Assembly (NCBI GenBank): GCA_001466705.2
Contig: LATX02000033.1
Location: forward strand, 1 to 44,608
From: Moniliophthora roreri
Taxonomy: Eukaryota > Basidiomycota > Agaricomycetes > Agaricales > Marasmiaceae
Length of the DNA: 44,608 nucleotides
Direction: 5' to 3'
Positions 11,628 to 23,960 of the stretch are shown piece after piece (positions within the stretch are counted from its first letter, which is position 1; every line of letters begins with the position of its first letter). The notes beneath the pieces are model-generated. The model was not told the origin of the DNA, ran no database searches, and was given only the letters and a program-made list of their open reading frames with translations. Both the position numbers and the translations under genes were made by a program.

Positions 11628-12012
11628 TGTACATGTATAAGTAGAAGTTCGAAAATTGGCAGCGGTAAAACAAAGATCAGGTCATATCTTGAGAACAACT
11701 AAAGCTATTGACTAGCAAGAGATAGCCCCATATTCAGACAGTATACAAGAGCATTTTGAGGTATGTATCATGACAGTCTGATCAGCTGGAGTCTCAATGT
11801 GCAAGCCTTTTCTCAAAACTAATAGCAGTTTTTTGCAATTTATTTCAAAAGGGGATTTCAAGAAAAGATACTGACTATAGCTGTTTCCTAGTACTTATTG
11901 GATGTTAGAATAAGGGAAAAAAATTTTGTACAAAGTAAATCATGGGAACCTCCAATTTGGGCCAAAAAGGATTTTAGGCCACAATGTAGCATTATGGTGG
12001 AGACATACCTAT
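11628..12012 (-). repeat. A/T-rich 385-bp unit, inverted copy
   Basis: This is the reverse complement of 18107-18490. One end is sharply defined in all four copies by GGTGGAGACATACCT next to a TATA-like flank. The other end is near TGTACATG. It lacks obvious terminal inverted repeats and coding capacity. The copy ends beside the splice cassette starting at 12021, so it may have inserted into the upstream exon of that cassette. Confidence 0.8.
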
Positions 12013-12020
12013 AGGCAGCG

Positions 12021-12201
12021 GTATGTTTCATTTCATCCATTCACCTTTATTCTACTAACTACTCTATTTTCAGGTCATCTACAATGTCCTAGAGTGTGGT
12101 GGAATCGAAAAGATGAAGGGCAGAGCCAACATATCAGGTGCGTATCCGATCCTGGCTTTTTTTCTTCTCTGTCTTACCTTTTTTTTTTTTTGTCTCTCCA
12201 G
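12021..12201 (+). ncRNA. Splice cassette 1: intron-exon-intron
   Basis: Intron 1 is 12021-12073 (GTATGTTTC...TTTTCAG), the middle exon 12074-12137 (64 nt) and intron 2 12138-12201 (GTGCGTATCC, a long T tract, CTCTCCAG). The layout is shared with eight other cassettes in this window. The middle exon here is less purine-rich than the others. No frame is conserved with the other copies. Transcription is inferred, not shown. Confidence 0.55.
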
Positions 12202-12611
12202 CACCCCAGCAATCTCTCTGGACCACGGTACACGCAAACGCTCACATGCGCCAGCGAACGTCGGTGACCTTCACATACGAAAGCACAACCCAACCGGACC
12301 TGCCCCTCTTACCTCTTCCCTGCACCTTTCCCTGCCCATTAAACACCCATAGCCTCTGCGTACACAAAGGACAACGAATTCGCCGTCCCTGACCTTCCAG
12401 AGGCTACAGGATGCTCATGGGCTGGTGCCAGGAATGAAGGTGGTGTCAAATGCTCTCGATGACACCACCACCTTCTTCCCCGACGTCGAGAACCCTAGAT
12501 TTTCGAATCTGGGGCCCTCTGGCGCCAGCGTTACCCTCGAGAGGATGTGACCTTGTGTCACATCCTCTCTTTCTCTCTTACCGCCACTACGGGCGGCAAC
12601 GAACTCGGAAG

Positions 12612-12795
12612 GTAGGTTTTTTTTCTTATACTTGCATTCTTACAGCTAATACTATTACTTAGGGATCTATACTGGCTACGAGAAGGGTGGAACGAAGCAG
12701 GAGAAGGAGGGAGAACGGTTGTGGAGCAAGGAGGCAGGTACGTCGCCGACATTGTCATTTTTTTGTTCTATTGACTTCCTCATTGTGCTTTACAG
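12612..12795 (+). ncRNA. Splice cassette 2: intron-exon-intron
   Basis: Upstream exon sequence CTCTTACCGCCACTACGG precedes intron 1 (12612-12662, 51 nt, GTAGGTTTTT...CTTAG). The middle exon is 12663-12737 (75 nt, rich in GGAGAAGGAGGGAGAACGG). Intron 2 is 12738-12795 (58 nt, GTACGTCGCC...TTTACAG). A long open frame (12687-13268) runs across this cassette, but it crosses the splice sites and is not kept in other copies, so I treat the unit as non-coding. Confidence 0.65.
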
Positions 12796-13247
12796 GTACC
12801 AGGACCCATTCTCCATCCCATCCGACGCTTATGCTACCCACCGCCGCCGTCGTTACCCTCGAATTGCCGCCATTTCACGTAACGCCACTTCTGCCAAAGT
12901 CAACGGTTACAGCCCCATCCAACAACGCAGAAGCCAGCAGAAAGCTCCCCTGGGGGTTTCCAGGGTCCCCGAACACGAATATGACGTCGCCGAAGATCAG
13001 CGACGTCGTATTTACATCGATCTCAACGGCGTCAAGACCCCCTCCTCCTACCCCCGCTTCCGGTCCCAAACACCAGCACCCAAATACGCCGGACCGTTCG
13101 TTCCGGCGTTTTTTTGGGTCGCTGAATCCATTCCTGACGTCAATGGACGACGCCGACGCCGTTTTTACCTCGTTAGGCAGTAGTCTACCACCTTCTCCTC
13201 CCAACACCTCTTCCTACCCATTTCCCATCACATCCAGGCCTCCTTGC

Positions 13248-13302
13248 AGCCTCTGTGAACAGAGGTAGCGACGAATTCGTCGCCGCCGTCGTTCCAGAGG
13301 CT
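13248..13302. repeat. AGCCTCTG palindrome with inner GCGACGAATTCGTCGC
   Basis: Outer arms AGCCTCTG and CAGAGGCT enclose about 39 nt. The inner sequence GCGACGAATTCGTCGC is a perfect 16-bp palindrome. Other members of the class keep the outer arms and the GAATTC-like centre, but their inner arms differ in a paired manner. Confidence 0.9.
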
Positions 13303-13557
13303 ATAGAAGCCTCCCTGGATGCTAACTTTGCAGCTGTAGCCACAAGCTGCAAAGTGGATACGGCAAGGGTATATACGAGCACGATGGAGGCATCGTGCAG
13401 CTACGCCGATACCACCATCGTGTTCGGCAGCCTCGAAAACCTCAGAACCCTAATTCTGGAGTCTCTCGGCGCCGCCGTTATCGTTGAGCGTGTGTGACTC
13501 TGTGACACACGCTCTTCCTCTCTTACCACCACGATGCCAGCTGCGAGTCGACAAATG

Positions 13558-13724
13558 GTAAGTTTTTTTCTTATATCTTGCTTCTTACTACTAATTACTC
13601 TACTCTAGACCATCTAGGAACTACAAGAAAGGCGGAAGGAGTTGGAAGAAGGAGGGAGTACGGCAGGGGAATGGGATACACGGTGCGTGCCATTTTTTTC
13701 GTTCTACTGACTTTTTTCGTTCAG
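13558..13724 (+). ncRNA. Splice cassette 3: intron-exon-intron
   Basis: The upstream exon has CTCTTACCACCACGATGCC. Intron 1 is 13558-13608 (51 nt, GTAAGTTTTTT...CTCTAG), the middle exon 13609-13682 (74 nt, purine-rich) and intron 2 13683-13724 (42 nt, GTGCGTGCC...GTTCAG), with an alternative acceptor at 13730. It lies about 945 bp after cassette 2 in the same orientation, so the two are tandem units of one larger repeat. Confidence 0.65.
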
Positions 13725-13876
13725 TTCCAGGCTACCTGGTTCCTTTCACCTCGTCTCCGACACCTACGCTATCCGTCGTCACCGTGGAAACGCTTGAAAA
13801 GCCCGCCACTTCACGTACCTGCTCCTCTACCAAAGTCAACGTACCCCGCTCCAATCAACAGCCCCGAAGCCACCAG

Positions 13877-14450
13877 GAGAGCTCTCCTGGGGGTTTTCTA
13901 AGGCCCTGAACACGATTACGACGTCGCCGAAGACTCGCGACGTCGTCTTTCCATCGAACTCGACATCTCCACCACCCCTTCCTCCTACCCCCGCCTCCAG
14001 CCTCAACCAACGACCGGGAATCTACCCAGACAAGTGGTCTGGGGGTTCCTTGTGTCCCTGAATCCATTTCCGACGTCGCCGAAGACTCGCAACGTCTTCT
14101 TTCCATCGAATTCGACATCTCCACCACACCTTCCTCCTACTCCCGCCTCCAGCCTCAACCAACGACCGGGAATCTACCCAGACAAGTGGTCTGGGGGTTC
14201 CTTGGGTCTCTGAATCCATTTCCGACGTCGCCGAAGACTCGCAACGTCTTCTTTCCATCGAACTCGACATCTCCACCACCCCTTCCTCCTACCCCCGCTT
14301 CCAGCCTCAACTAACGACCGGGAATCTACCCAGACAAGTGGTCTGGGGGTTCCTTGTGTCCCTGAATCCATTTCCGACGCCGCCGAAGACCCGCAACGCC
14401 TTCTTTCCATCGAATTCAACATCTCCACCACCCCCTCCTCATCCCTGTTC
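13877..14450. repeat. 152-bp tandem repeat, about four copies
   Basis: The phrase GACAAGTGGTCTGGGGG occurs at about 14029, 14181 and 14333, and a diverged first copy (GGAGAGCTCTCCTGGGGG) starts near 13874. Each unit contains a GACGTCGCCGAAGAC motif and the ATCTCCACCACC phrase. Because 152 is not a multiple of three, near-identical frames reappear on the minus strand in a new phase in each copy. The repeat is therefore not under coding constraint. Confidence 0.9.
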
Positions 14451-15059
14451 CTACCCATTTCCCCATCCCACCCAGGACTTCTTGCAGCCTCTGTGAACCA
14501 GATACAATAACGAACTCGTCATTGTCATCGTTCCAGAGGCTTTGGAAGGCTTGCTGGATGGTTGGTTGCGAGACGGGTTTACGAGACGGGTTCTACGGTT
14601 ACGAGTCGGGTTTCTGGATTTCCGAGGCGGGTTCTAGGTTGCGAGACGGGCTTCTGAGAATTGTGAGTCGGGTTGTAGGATTGTGAGGCGGGTTCTGGTA
14701 CGGGTTCCGAATCCTCGAGTGCAGACTCAAGTGCTATAGCCATACGCATTCGTCGGCGACGAGTGCGAGGCTGTGAGGCCTAAAATACAGTCAGATTGAG
14801 TGAATAAGGTACGCTGTCGTGAACTCTATTCCTATCAGCTGCTCACCTCTTTTCAGGTTACCGTTATCTCTTGGTAGGCCACATTTCTTCAATACCGACG
14901 TTTCGCACCCTCACGGAAGACTAAAGATCATTTCCACCCATTCTTCCTCGACGAATGTCTACACCGAGCCCTCGCAGAGACTGCTCTTGCCAACGAAAGC
15001 CTTGAGTGAGCTGGATGTACATTAAAGTAATGCGGGTGTTGAGGCAAGTGCCGAGTACA

Positions 15060-15085
15060 CGCCATAACGTCGTAGACGTTATGGT
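15060..15085. repeat. Isolated CGTC-GTA-GACG hairpin
   Basis: GCCATAACGTC-GTA-GACGTTATGG is a near-perfect hairpin with the same core as the 91-bp satellite, but it stands alone 3.8 kb away. It lies next to a TCAACTCGTATCAATG stretch and upstream of the diverged AGCCTCTA palindrome. Confidence 0.85.
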
Positions 15086-15340
15086 GTGCCCAAACAATTT
15101 CCTCGGGACTCGTATCAACTCGTATCAATGCGATGCGCCACCTGAGCATTTCTGTAGCCTCTAGAACGTCGAGGATGACGAATGTGTCACCCTCAATGTA
15201 CACAGAGGCTGTAGAGAGGTCTGGGTGACCTTGAGAAGGTGGTGTAAAGGGGGTAAGCGGTGAGGGGTGGCATAAGTAGCAGCAAGTAAAAGTACGGCGT
15301 TAGCGGACTCTGTTGATGCCGGAGTTGCACTCAACGATCC

Positions 15341-15700
15341 AAAAACACCCAGAACGAAACGTCTGGGGTGTTTGATGCCACTGGTAAACGACGGGAACAA
15401 GGGTTTCATTTGTGGGGCTGTAGCAGGTAAGAAAGACGGCGGCGGAGTTGATTTTGTGTAGGGAATAATCCTGTGGGAGGTTGAGAGCTGCAGAAGTCGT
15501 GGTGGTGGTATGAGGGAAAGAGCGTGTGCCACGTAAAGTCACACACGCTCGACGATAACGCCGGTGCCGAGAGACCCCAGAATGGCAATCCTGGGGTTCT
15601 CGACGTCGTCGAACACGATGGTGGTGTCGGCGTAACTGCACGATGCCTCCATCGTGCTCGTATCCTCTCCACTTTGCAGCTTATGCCTACAGCTGCAAAG
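15341..15700. repeat. 360-bp repeat block, copy 2
   Basis: Same orientation and same five palindromes as the block at 8123-8482. Here the block continues without a gap into TTGGCATCC and on to the AGCCTCTG...CAGAGGCT palindrome at 15724-15778. This shows the natural order of the modules in this repeat family. Confidence 0.9.
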
Positions 15701-15723
15701 TTGGCATCCAGAGAGGCTTCTAT

Positions 15724-15778
15724 AGCCTCTGGAACCACGGCAACGATGAATTCATCGTTGTATGTGTTCACAGAGGCT
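15724..15778. repeat. AGCCTCTG palindrome with inner CAACGATGAATTCATCGTTG
   Basis: Same outer arms as the other class members. The inner 20 bp are a perfect palindrome. Compared with the copy at 13248, the bases on both sides of GAATTC are different and still pair. Confidence 0.92.
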
Positions 15779-16229
15779 GCAGGAGCTCATGGATGGGGTG
15801 GAGAATGCGTAAGAAGGGGAACGAGGAGGCGAGGGCGGTGAAAGTCCTTCGAACGACCTAACGACGGTGTCGGCGGAATCCGCTGACATCAGAAATGAAT
15901 TTAGCGACCCAAAATACGCCAGAACGGATAGTCCGGCGTATTCGGGTGCTGTATATGGAGTCCTGAAGCGGGGGTACGAGGAGAGGGTGGTGTCGATGTT
16001 GAGATCGAGGTGATGACGATGTTGCGAGTCTTCGGCGACGTCGTAGTCGTGTTCAGGGACCCAGAAAACCCCCAGGAGAGCTTCCTGGTGGTTTCTGGGC
16101 TGTTGGATGAAGCTGTAACCGTTGACTTTGGTGGGAGCGGCGTTGCGTGAAGTGGCGGCAATTCGAGGGTTACGACGGTGACGGCGGATAGCGTAGGCGA
16201 TGGAGAGGAGGGGAAATATATCATGGTAC

Positions 16230-16414
16230 CTGTAAAGTACAAGGAAACGGGCAGTAGAACGAAAGAATCATAACGTCGGGGACGTACCTGCCTCCCTGCT
16301 CCACAACCATTCTCCCTCTTTCTCCGCCTTCCTTCCAACCTTCCTGTAGCTAGTATAGAATCCTAAGATAGATAGGTTAGTAAGATAAAGTAGCTGGAGA
16401 AGGAAAAAACTTAC
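16230..16414 (-). ncRNA. Splice cassette 4 (minus): intron-exon-intron
   Basis: On the minus strand, intron 1 is 16414-16363 (52 nt, GTAAGTTTTTTCC...CTTAG), the middle exon 16362-16288 (75 nt, GGAGAAAGAGGGAGAATGG region) and intron 2 16287-16230 (58 nt, GTACGTCCCCGACG...TTTACAG). Lengths match cassette 2 almost exactly although the orientation is opposite. The intron 2 donor is part of a hairpin (ACGTC-CCC-GACGT), the same core found in the satellite array. Confidence 0.65.
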
Positions 16415-16660
16415 AATTCTGCGAATCGTCGCCGACGATAGTGATGGTAAGAGAGAAAGAGTGGCTGTGACACAAAGTCACATCCACGAGAGAGTAACGC
16501 CGGATTCGACAGACCCCAGAATCGAGAATCTGAGGTCTTCGAGGTTGGCAAAGAGAATGGTGGTGTCAGGGAAGGCAGCTAACACCTCCATTGTCGGCGT
16601 TTCAAACACCGTGCACCTGGCTCAAGCCCAGCAAATTTCAAGATCCAGATCTACTCCTGC

Positions 16661-16715
16661 AGCCTCTGGAACGTCGAGGACGACGCATTCGTCATCCTTT
16701 GCGTATGCAGAGGCT
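16661..16715. repeat. AGCCTCTG palindrome with inner AGGACGACGCATTCGTCATCCT
   Basis: The centre is GCATTC rather than GAATTC, and the inner arms AGGACGACG / CGTCATCCT pair with one mismatch. The left half is lost in the related copy at 9347-9389. A diverged relative with AGCCTCTA and CAGAGGCT is at 15156-15210. Confidence 0.85.
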
Positions 16716-16842
16716 AGGGATAAGCCTGGATGTGCATGGGACAGTGCAGAAATGATGGTCGGGAGGTACGTCAAGTATGGGTTTCGCTTTTATAGGCGTA
16801 CGTTGGCATGCGTTAGTGCTTGCGTAGATGATGTCCGTAGCG

Positions 16843-17009
16843 CTGTAGAGGCAAAAAAGAAAGGTCAAAATAGCGAAAAAATGAAAACTAATTGCCACGC
16901 ACCTTTCTCTCTCATTCTTAACCATCTCTCCGTGCTCCAAGTCGTTTTGTGTAGCCTTTAGATAATGTAATCAGTAAAATATCACCAAAGAAATGAAATG
17001 AAACGTACC
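16843..17009 (-). ncRNA. Splice cassette 5 (minus): intron-exon-intron
   Basis: Upstream exon TTTTACCATCACAACG leads to intron 1 (17009-16956, 54 nt, GTACGTTTC...CTAAAG), a middle exon (16955-16903, 53 nt, GAGCACGGAGAGATGG) and intron 2 (16902-16843, 60 nt, GTGCGTGGC...CTCTACAG). The middle exon is shorter than in other cassettes. The partial copy near 9500 lacks intron 2 plus about 11 nt. Confidence 0.6.
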
Positions 17010-17152
17010 TATTGTCGTTTCGTCGCTGACGTTGTGATGGTAAAAGATCAAGAGAGAGTGCACAGCCTCTCGGACATGTGCCATTGCATCTCCGACGATC
17101 GATTTGTTCTTCACCTCTTACCATCACCACGGCCGTGTACCAGCACCCACAG

Positions 17153-17337
17153 GTAAGTTTTTTCTTATTCCTTTCATTTCTTTCTACTCAATACTTTCCT
17201 ATAGGACTATCTACTTGAAGTTGGAGGGAGGTAGAATGAAGGAGAAGCAGGGAGTACGGAAGAGGTCAGGATTCCCGGTGCGTAGCGACTTTTGTTATAT
17301 CTTTCTTGGTTCTTATCTTTCTTTTTTCTTTCTACAG
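17153..17337 (+). ncRNA. Splice cassette 6: intron-exon-intron
   Basis: The upstream exon has CTCTTACCATCACCACGG. Intron 1 is 17153-17204 (52 nt, GTAAGTTTTTTC...CTATAG), the middle exon 17205-17277 (73 nt, with AAGGAGAAGCAGGGAGTACGG) and intron 2 17278-17337 (60 nt, GTGCGTAGCG...TCTACAG). It is divergent from cassette 5: the two upstream exons face each other across about 140 bp, so a shared bidirectional promoter region at 17010-17152 is possible. Confidence 0.65.
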
Positions 17338-17586
17338 CATCCACGGATCTCTGCTGACCGTATCTTGGAATTCCACGGAATCAAATGCAATCTTCATCGT
17401 CATCAACTTGCAACGGCCTCGGCTCTATCTTTCTAATAACCAACAAACCAACCAACACCCTTTCAGCTACCTTTCCCAGCACCCGGAGACTCCAGAAGCA
17501 CGCTTTGGGATACGCTATACCATATTCCTCTCGCTGTCAGATGAGCATGCTGATGCTGTATGCCTGTCGATCAGCACAATACTACG

Positions 17587-18358
17587 GCTCTCACGTCCTC
17601 AACTCATTTCCGCCGCATTCCTAAGCGCCGAGTGAGTCCCGAATTTCATTTCTAGGTCGCTGAATTCGATTCTGGTGTCAGCGGATCCTGCTGACGCTAT
17701 CTTCCCTTTGATCGACACCCTGGCTGGACCCGCACCTCTTCACCTGGTTTTCAACATGCTCCTATCATGACCACTTACCGTCTATAGCCTCTGCGAATAG
17801 GCAGAGCAATGCATTCCTTGTTCTCGCTGTCTCAGAGGCTAGTCGGCACCTCTGTAAGTGTTCATGTGGGTTAGGTTGCAGGTTGAGTTGGGTTTTGAGT
17901 CGGGTCCGTGTGTACTCACTCAAGTACACAGTATCTGTCGTCGACGTATCACTTGGTGCGTGCCCTTTTCGTCTCCTGCTCGCATGCTCTACAGACAATG
18001 GCCCATTGTCCGTGGTGCATAGGATTAAAAAAGGTCGACGAACGTCTTGACATGAACAAGGAGAAAATTTCTTTCAAGAAAATGTTGACCTCAAAAACGA
18101 CTCACTATAGGTATGTCTCCACCATAATGCTACATTGTGGCCTAAAATCCTTTTTGGCCCAAATTGGAGGTTCCCATGATTTACTTTGTACAAAATTTTT
18201 TTCCCTTATTCTAACATCCAATAAGCACTAGGAAACAGCTATAGTCAGTATCTTTTCTTGAAATCCCCTTTTGAAATAAATTGCAAAAAACTGCTATTAG
18301 TTTTGAGAAAAGGCTTGCACATTGAGACTCCAGCTGATCAGACTGTCATGATACATAC
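17587..18358. repeat. Segmental direct duplication, copy 2
   Basis: Near-identical to 8484-9265. This copy runs on without an N into the rest of the A/T-rich unit (CTCAAAATGCTC...), so it shows what copy 1 lost at 9266. The very high identity means either recent duplication or duplicated assembly of one locus. Confidence 0.9.
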
Positions 18359-18798
18359 CTCAAAATGCTCTTGTATACTGTCTGAATATGGGGCTATCTC
18401 TTGCTAGTCAATAGCTTTAGTTGTTCTCAAGATATGACCTGATCTTTGTTTTACCGCTGCCAATTTTCGAACTTCTACTTATACATGTACATNTATTGAC
18501 TAGCAAGAGATAGCCCCATATTCAGACAGTATACAAGAGCATTTTGAGGTATGTATCATGACAGTCTGATCAGCTGGAGTCTCAATGTGCAAGCCTTTTC
18601 TCAAAACTAATAGCAGTTTTTTGCAATTTATTTCAAAAGGGGATTTCAAGAAAAGATACTGACTATAGCTGTTTCCTAGTACTTATTGGATGTTAGAATA
18701 AGGGAAAAAAATTTTGTACAAAGTAAATCATGGGAACCTCCAATTTGGGCCAAAAAGGATTTTAGGCCACAATGTAGCATTATGGTGGAGACATACCT
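18109..18798. repeat. Large inverted repeat (305-bp arms) around an N
   Basis: 18109-18413 and 18494-18798 are reverse complements of the A/T-rich unit, separated by about 80 bp that include the N at 18493. The left arm is followed by unique unit sequence (TAGCTTTAG...ACATGTACAT) that the right arm lacks. The right arm ends at ATACCT and the flanking sequence TATATAGAGC is unlike the other copies. The arrangement could be a real head-to-head insertion or a mis-joined copy. Confidence 0.85.
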
Positions 18799-19126
18799 AT
18801 ATAGAGCATTATAAAGTCGCTTATTGGCTGCCCAGAGGTTGTTGGTGTCGTAGCCGAGCTAAAGGAAATTATGAGCAAGAAGCCGAATAACGAAACGGAG
18901 CCGCTCACGTATTCACCTATTTCTTGAAGTAATTCCGTTGGAAGGGTAAGCAAGCCTTGGGAAGCCATGGGAGATGACGAGCGTCCTTGACAACGAGCGT
19001 TCTGTTTATAGGTACTGATTACCGGCGCCATACTAAATCCGAGGATGCGATGTAGTGCCTATCACATCTACCACACCTATTAACGACTAAAATGGTGTCA
19101 GGTGAACAGCATTGGGCAATGGGCGT

Positions 19127-21378
<2,252 letters not shown>

Positions 21379-21936
21379 CTAAAGGTTTGGTTCTGTGAGT
21401 ATCGGACCCGCATGATAAGTACAATCAAGATCCTACCTCGAATTCCCTCGCTCTCGTGGTCGTTTTAATTCTCAGAAACCCGTTCCTAGCTGTTCTGTAC
21501 AGAGTCCGAGCACCCCAATGGCGCCGCTGAAAAAGGCTGATGAAATCTCTTGAAAATTGGACGCATGTTGTGAAGAAGAAGGGAGGAGAATCGTGGCCGG
21601 TAACCCTGTGGGTCAGGGTTAGCAAGCTGTCGTTGGGGCTATTCAAGTTTGCTCACCAAAAATCATCTGACCGACAACGAGAACATTGAACAGAACACCG
21701 GCTATTGGGAGAAAAAGTCCCGAAGGGGAAGGAATGTTTTGGGTAAGCTTCGCTGCAGTTAACGGCCAAAAATCCCCCAGGAGAGATCTTCTGGTGGTTC
21801 TTGGGCCACTGGTTAGGCCTTGGGATAATTGAATTTGGTGGGAGTGGTATTGCGTGAAGTGGCGGCGATTCGAGGGATTCGACGGCAACGACGGATAGCA
21901 TAGGTATTATATATGACAAATATGGGACTGGGGAAG

Positions 21937-22111
21937 CTGAAAAAGAAAGGATAAACACAGCAGAATAACGAAAAGAGAAAATTTTGGGCACCTGCTTGAT
22001 GCCCTGCGCTACTACCGTTCTCCCTCCTCTCCCATCCTTCCACCCGTGTTATAGACTGAAATAAGTCCTAAAGTATAGAGAATAATTTGAGAAAGTAAGA
22101 TAGATAAAAAA
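21937..22111 (-). ncRNA. Splice cassette 7 (minus): intron-exon-intron
   Basis: The upstream exon ATTTACCACCACGACGGCGG is followed by CACGAAAAG. Intron 1 would start at about 22111 with GCGACTCC, a GC donor where the sister copy has GTGAGT, and ends at 22068 (TTTAG). The middle exon is 22067-21992 (76 nt) and intron 2 21991-21937 (GTGCCC...TTTCAG). The altered donor may weaken or abolish splicing. Confidence 0.5.
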
Positions 22112-22371
22112 AGGAGTCGCCTTTTCGTGTCGCTGCCGCCGTCGTGGTGGTAAATGGGAAAGAGCAAGTGTCACGCAATGCTACACCCGCTCGACGATAA
22201 CGCAAGCCCTCAAGAACCCCAGAATGTTAATCCTGGGGTTCTTGATGTCGCTGGACACGAAGGTGGCGTCAGTGAGACTGCTCGATGCCTCCATCGTGTT
22301 CGTTGCCACCTGGTTGCCCTAGCCCTGCCCTAGCCGTGCACCTGATCCCAGCACATCTAGGGTCCATTTTT

Positions 22372-22427
22372 AGCCTCTGGAACTATGGGAACAACGAATT
22401 CGTTGTTCTCGTTTGTCCTCAGAGGCT
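22372..22427. repeat. AGCCTCTG palindrome with inner GAACAACGAATTCGTTGTTC
   Basis: Outer arms match the class; the inner 20 bp are a perfect palindrome with different arm bases again. It is in cluster B, more than 6 kb from the cluster A copies. Further class members are at 8693-8747, 12351-12405, 14486-14541, 17786-17840 and 23456-23510 (inner TACGAATTCGTA). Confidence 0.92.
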
Positions 22428-23026
22428 ACACGGAGGACCTTAGCACACTGGGGAAGCGTAGGATGGGGAGGTGGTGGGGGTGTGAGAGGTACCACGAACG
22501 AACGGATGATGGAGTCAGTGGGGTCTGCTGATATTTTAAATGAGTTCTGTAGCCAATAATACGCCAGTAAAGACTTTCTGGCGTGATTGGGAGCTGGTAA
22601 AGGGTCCGGAAACGGGTTGAGCAGGTGAGTGCAGCAGCCGTGGCGAGTTCGAAGTAAAGACGGCGCCAGCAGATTCCGTTGACGCCAGAGATGAGTTCAG
22701 CGACCCGAAAAACGCCAGAACGAACAGTCTGGCGTATTCAGGCGCTACTAGTTGGAGTTGGAGGCGGAGGTAGGAGGACAGGATAGTGAGGGTGTCGAGT
22801 TCGAGAGAAAGATGACGTCACGAGTCTTCGGTGACGTCATATCCTTGTTCAGCGGGTAGGAAAACCCCCAGGAGAGTTTTCCTGGAGGTTCTGGCGTATT
22901 CGGTTCGGACTGGGGAGGTTGACTTTGGTGGAAGGGCGGCTATGTGAGGTGGCGGGTTCTCGAGTATTTCGGCGGCGGCGGATGACGGCGTTGGCGTTGG
23001 AGACGAAGGAGAGAGGTACGGGGATC

Positions 23027-23200
23027 CTGGTAACGAAGGAAAAAGGTCAGTAGAACGGGCTTCAAGCACGCACCTAGTGCCCTGTACCTCAACCGCTCTC
23101 CCTCCTTCTCTGCTTCCTTCCACTCGCGTTATAGCCTGTAGATAGCCTAGAATAAATATATGAGTTAGGGAAGATAAGATTCATGAGAAAGAAAACTCAC
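23027..23200 (-). ncRNA. Splice cassette 8 (minus): intron-exon-intron
   Basis: The upstream exon is almost identical to cassette 7 (TTTACCACCACGACGGCGGC). Intron 1 is 23200-23147 (54 nt, GTGAGTTTTC...TTCTAG), the middle exon 23146-23074 (73 nt, GGAAGCAGAGAAGGAGGGAG) and intron 2 23073-23027 (47 nt, GTGCGTGCTT...TACCAG). Confidence 0.6.
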
Positions 23201-23960
23201 CTTTTCGTGTCGCTGCCGCCGTCGTGGTGGTAAAGAAGAAAGAGCGTGTGTCACACGTAGTCACACACGCTCAACTCTAACGCCGGCGCCGGAGGACCCC
23301 AGAATAGTAATACTGGGGTTCTCGAGGTCTCCGAACACGATGGTGGTGTCGGCGTAGCTGCACGATGCCTCCATCGTGCTCGTATCCACCCTCGTTGCCT
23401 CCACTTTGCAGCTTTAGGCATAAGCTGCAAAGTTGGGATCCAGGGGGCTCTCTATAGCCTCTGGAACGACGGCGGCTACGAATTCGTAATTGCCTCAATC
23501 CTCAGAGGCTGTAGGAAGTCCTGGATGGCATGGAGAAAGGGCACAAAGAGGAATGAGGAGGAAAGGGTGGTAGATATCCGCCGAACGAGGTAGAGATGGG
23601 GTCAGCGATTTCCGCTGATGTCAGAAACGGATTCAGTGACCCAAAATACGTCAGAACGGACTGTTCGGCGTATATGGGCGCTGGTGTTTGGGTCCGGAAG
23701 CGGGGGTACGAGGAGAGGGTGGTGTCGGTGCTGAGATCGAGGTGAAGACGACGTCGCGAGCCCTCGGCGACGTCGTAGATGTGTTCAGCGACCCAAGAAA
23801 CCCCCAGGAGGGCTTCCTGGTGGTTCCTGGGCTGTTGGTTGGGGTGGAGTTCTTTGACTTTGGTGGGGAAGCAGGTACGTGAAGTGGCGGTGTTTCCAGC
23901 ATTTCAGTGATGTCGGCGGGCTGCGTAGGGGCTGAAAACAACGGATAGGGGTTCAGGTAA

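Larger units (their letters stand above)
8123..18798. repeat. Repeat cluster A: mosaic of splice cassettes, palindromes and tandem arrays
   Basis: About 10.7 kb built from reused pieces. It contains two near-identical 360-bp blocks, a 770-bp direct duplication, inverted copies of an A/T-rich 385-bp unit, a 91-bp hairpin satellite, a 22-bp minisatellite, a 152-bp tandem repeat and at least six splice cassettes in both orientations. Five isolated N characters (8483, 9266, 11133, 11557, 18493) lie inside it. At 8483, 11133 and 18493 the sequence jumps from one repeat type to another or within an array. I found no transposase, reverse transcriptase or integrase motif, so the pieces are non-autonomous or not transposons at all. 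Confidence 0.85.

Noticed and set aside
12687..13268. 193-codon open frame across splice cassette 2
   Set aside because: It runs through both the purine-rich exon and intron 2, overlaps several palindromes and is not conserved in the other copies; it is low-complexity by composition.
8123..18798. LTR retrotransposon or DNA transposon with coding domains
   Set aside because: No reverse transcriptase, integrase or transposase motif is visible, and I could not find paired LTRs with TG...CA ends or a target-site duplication.
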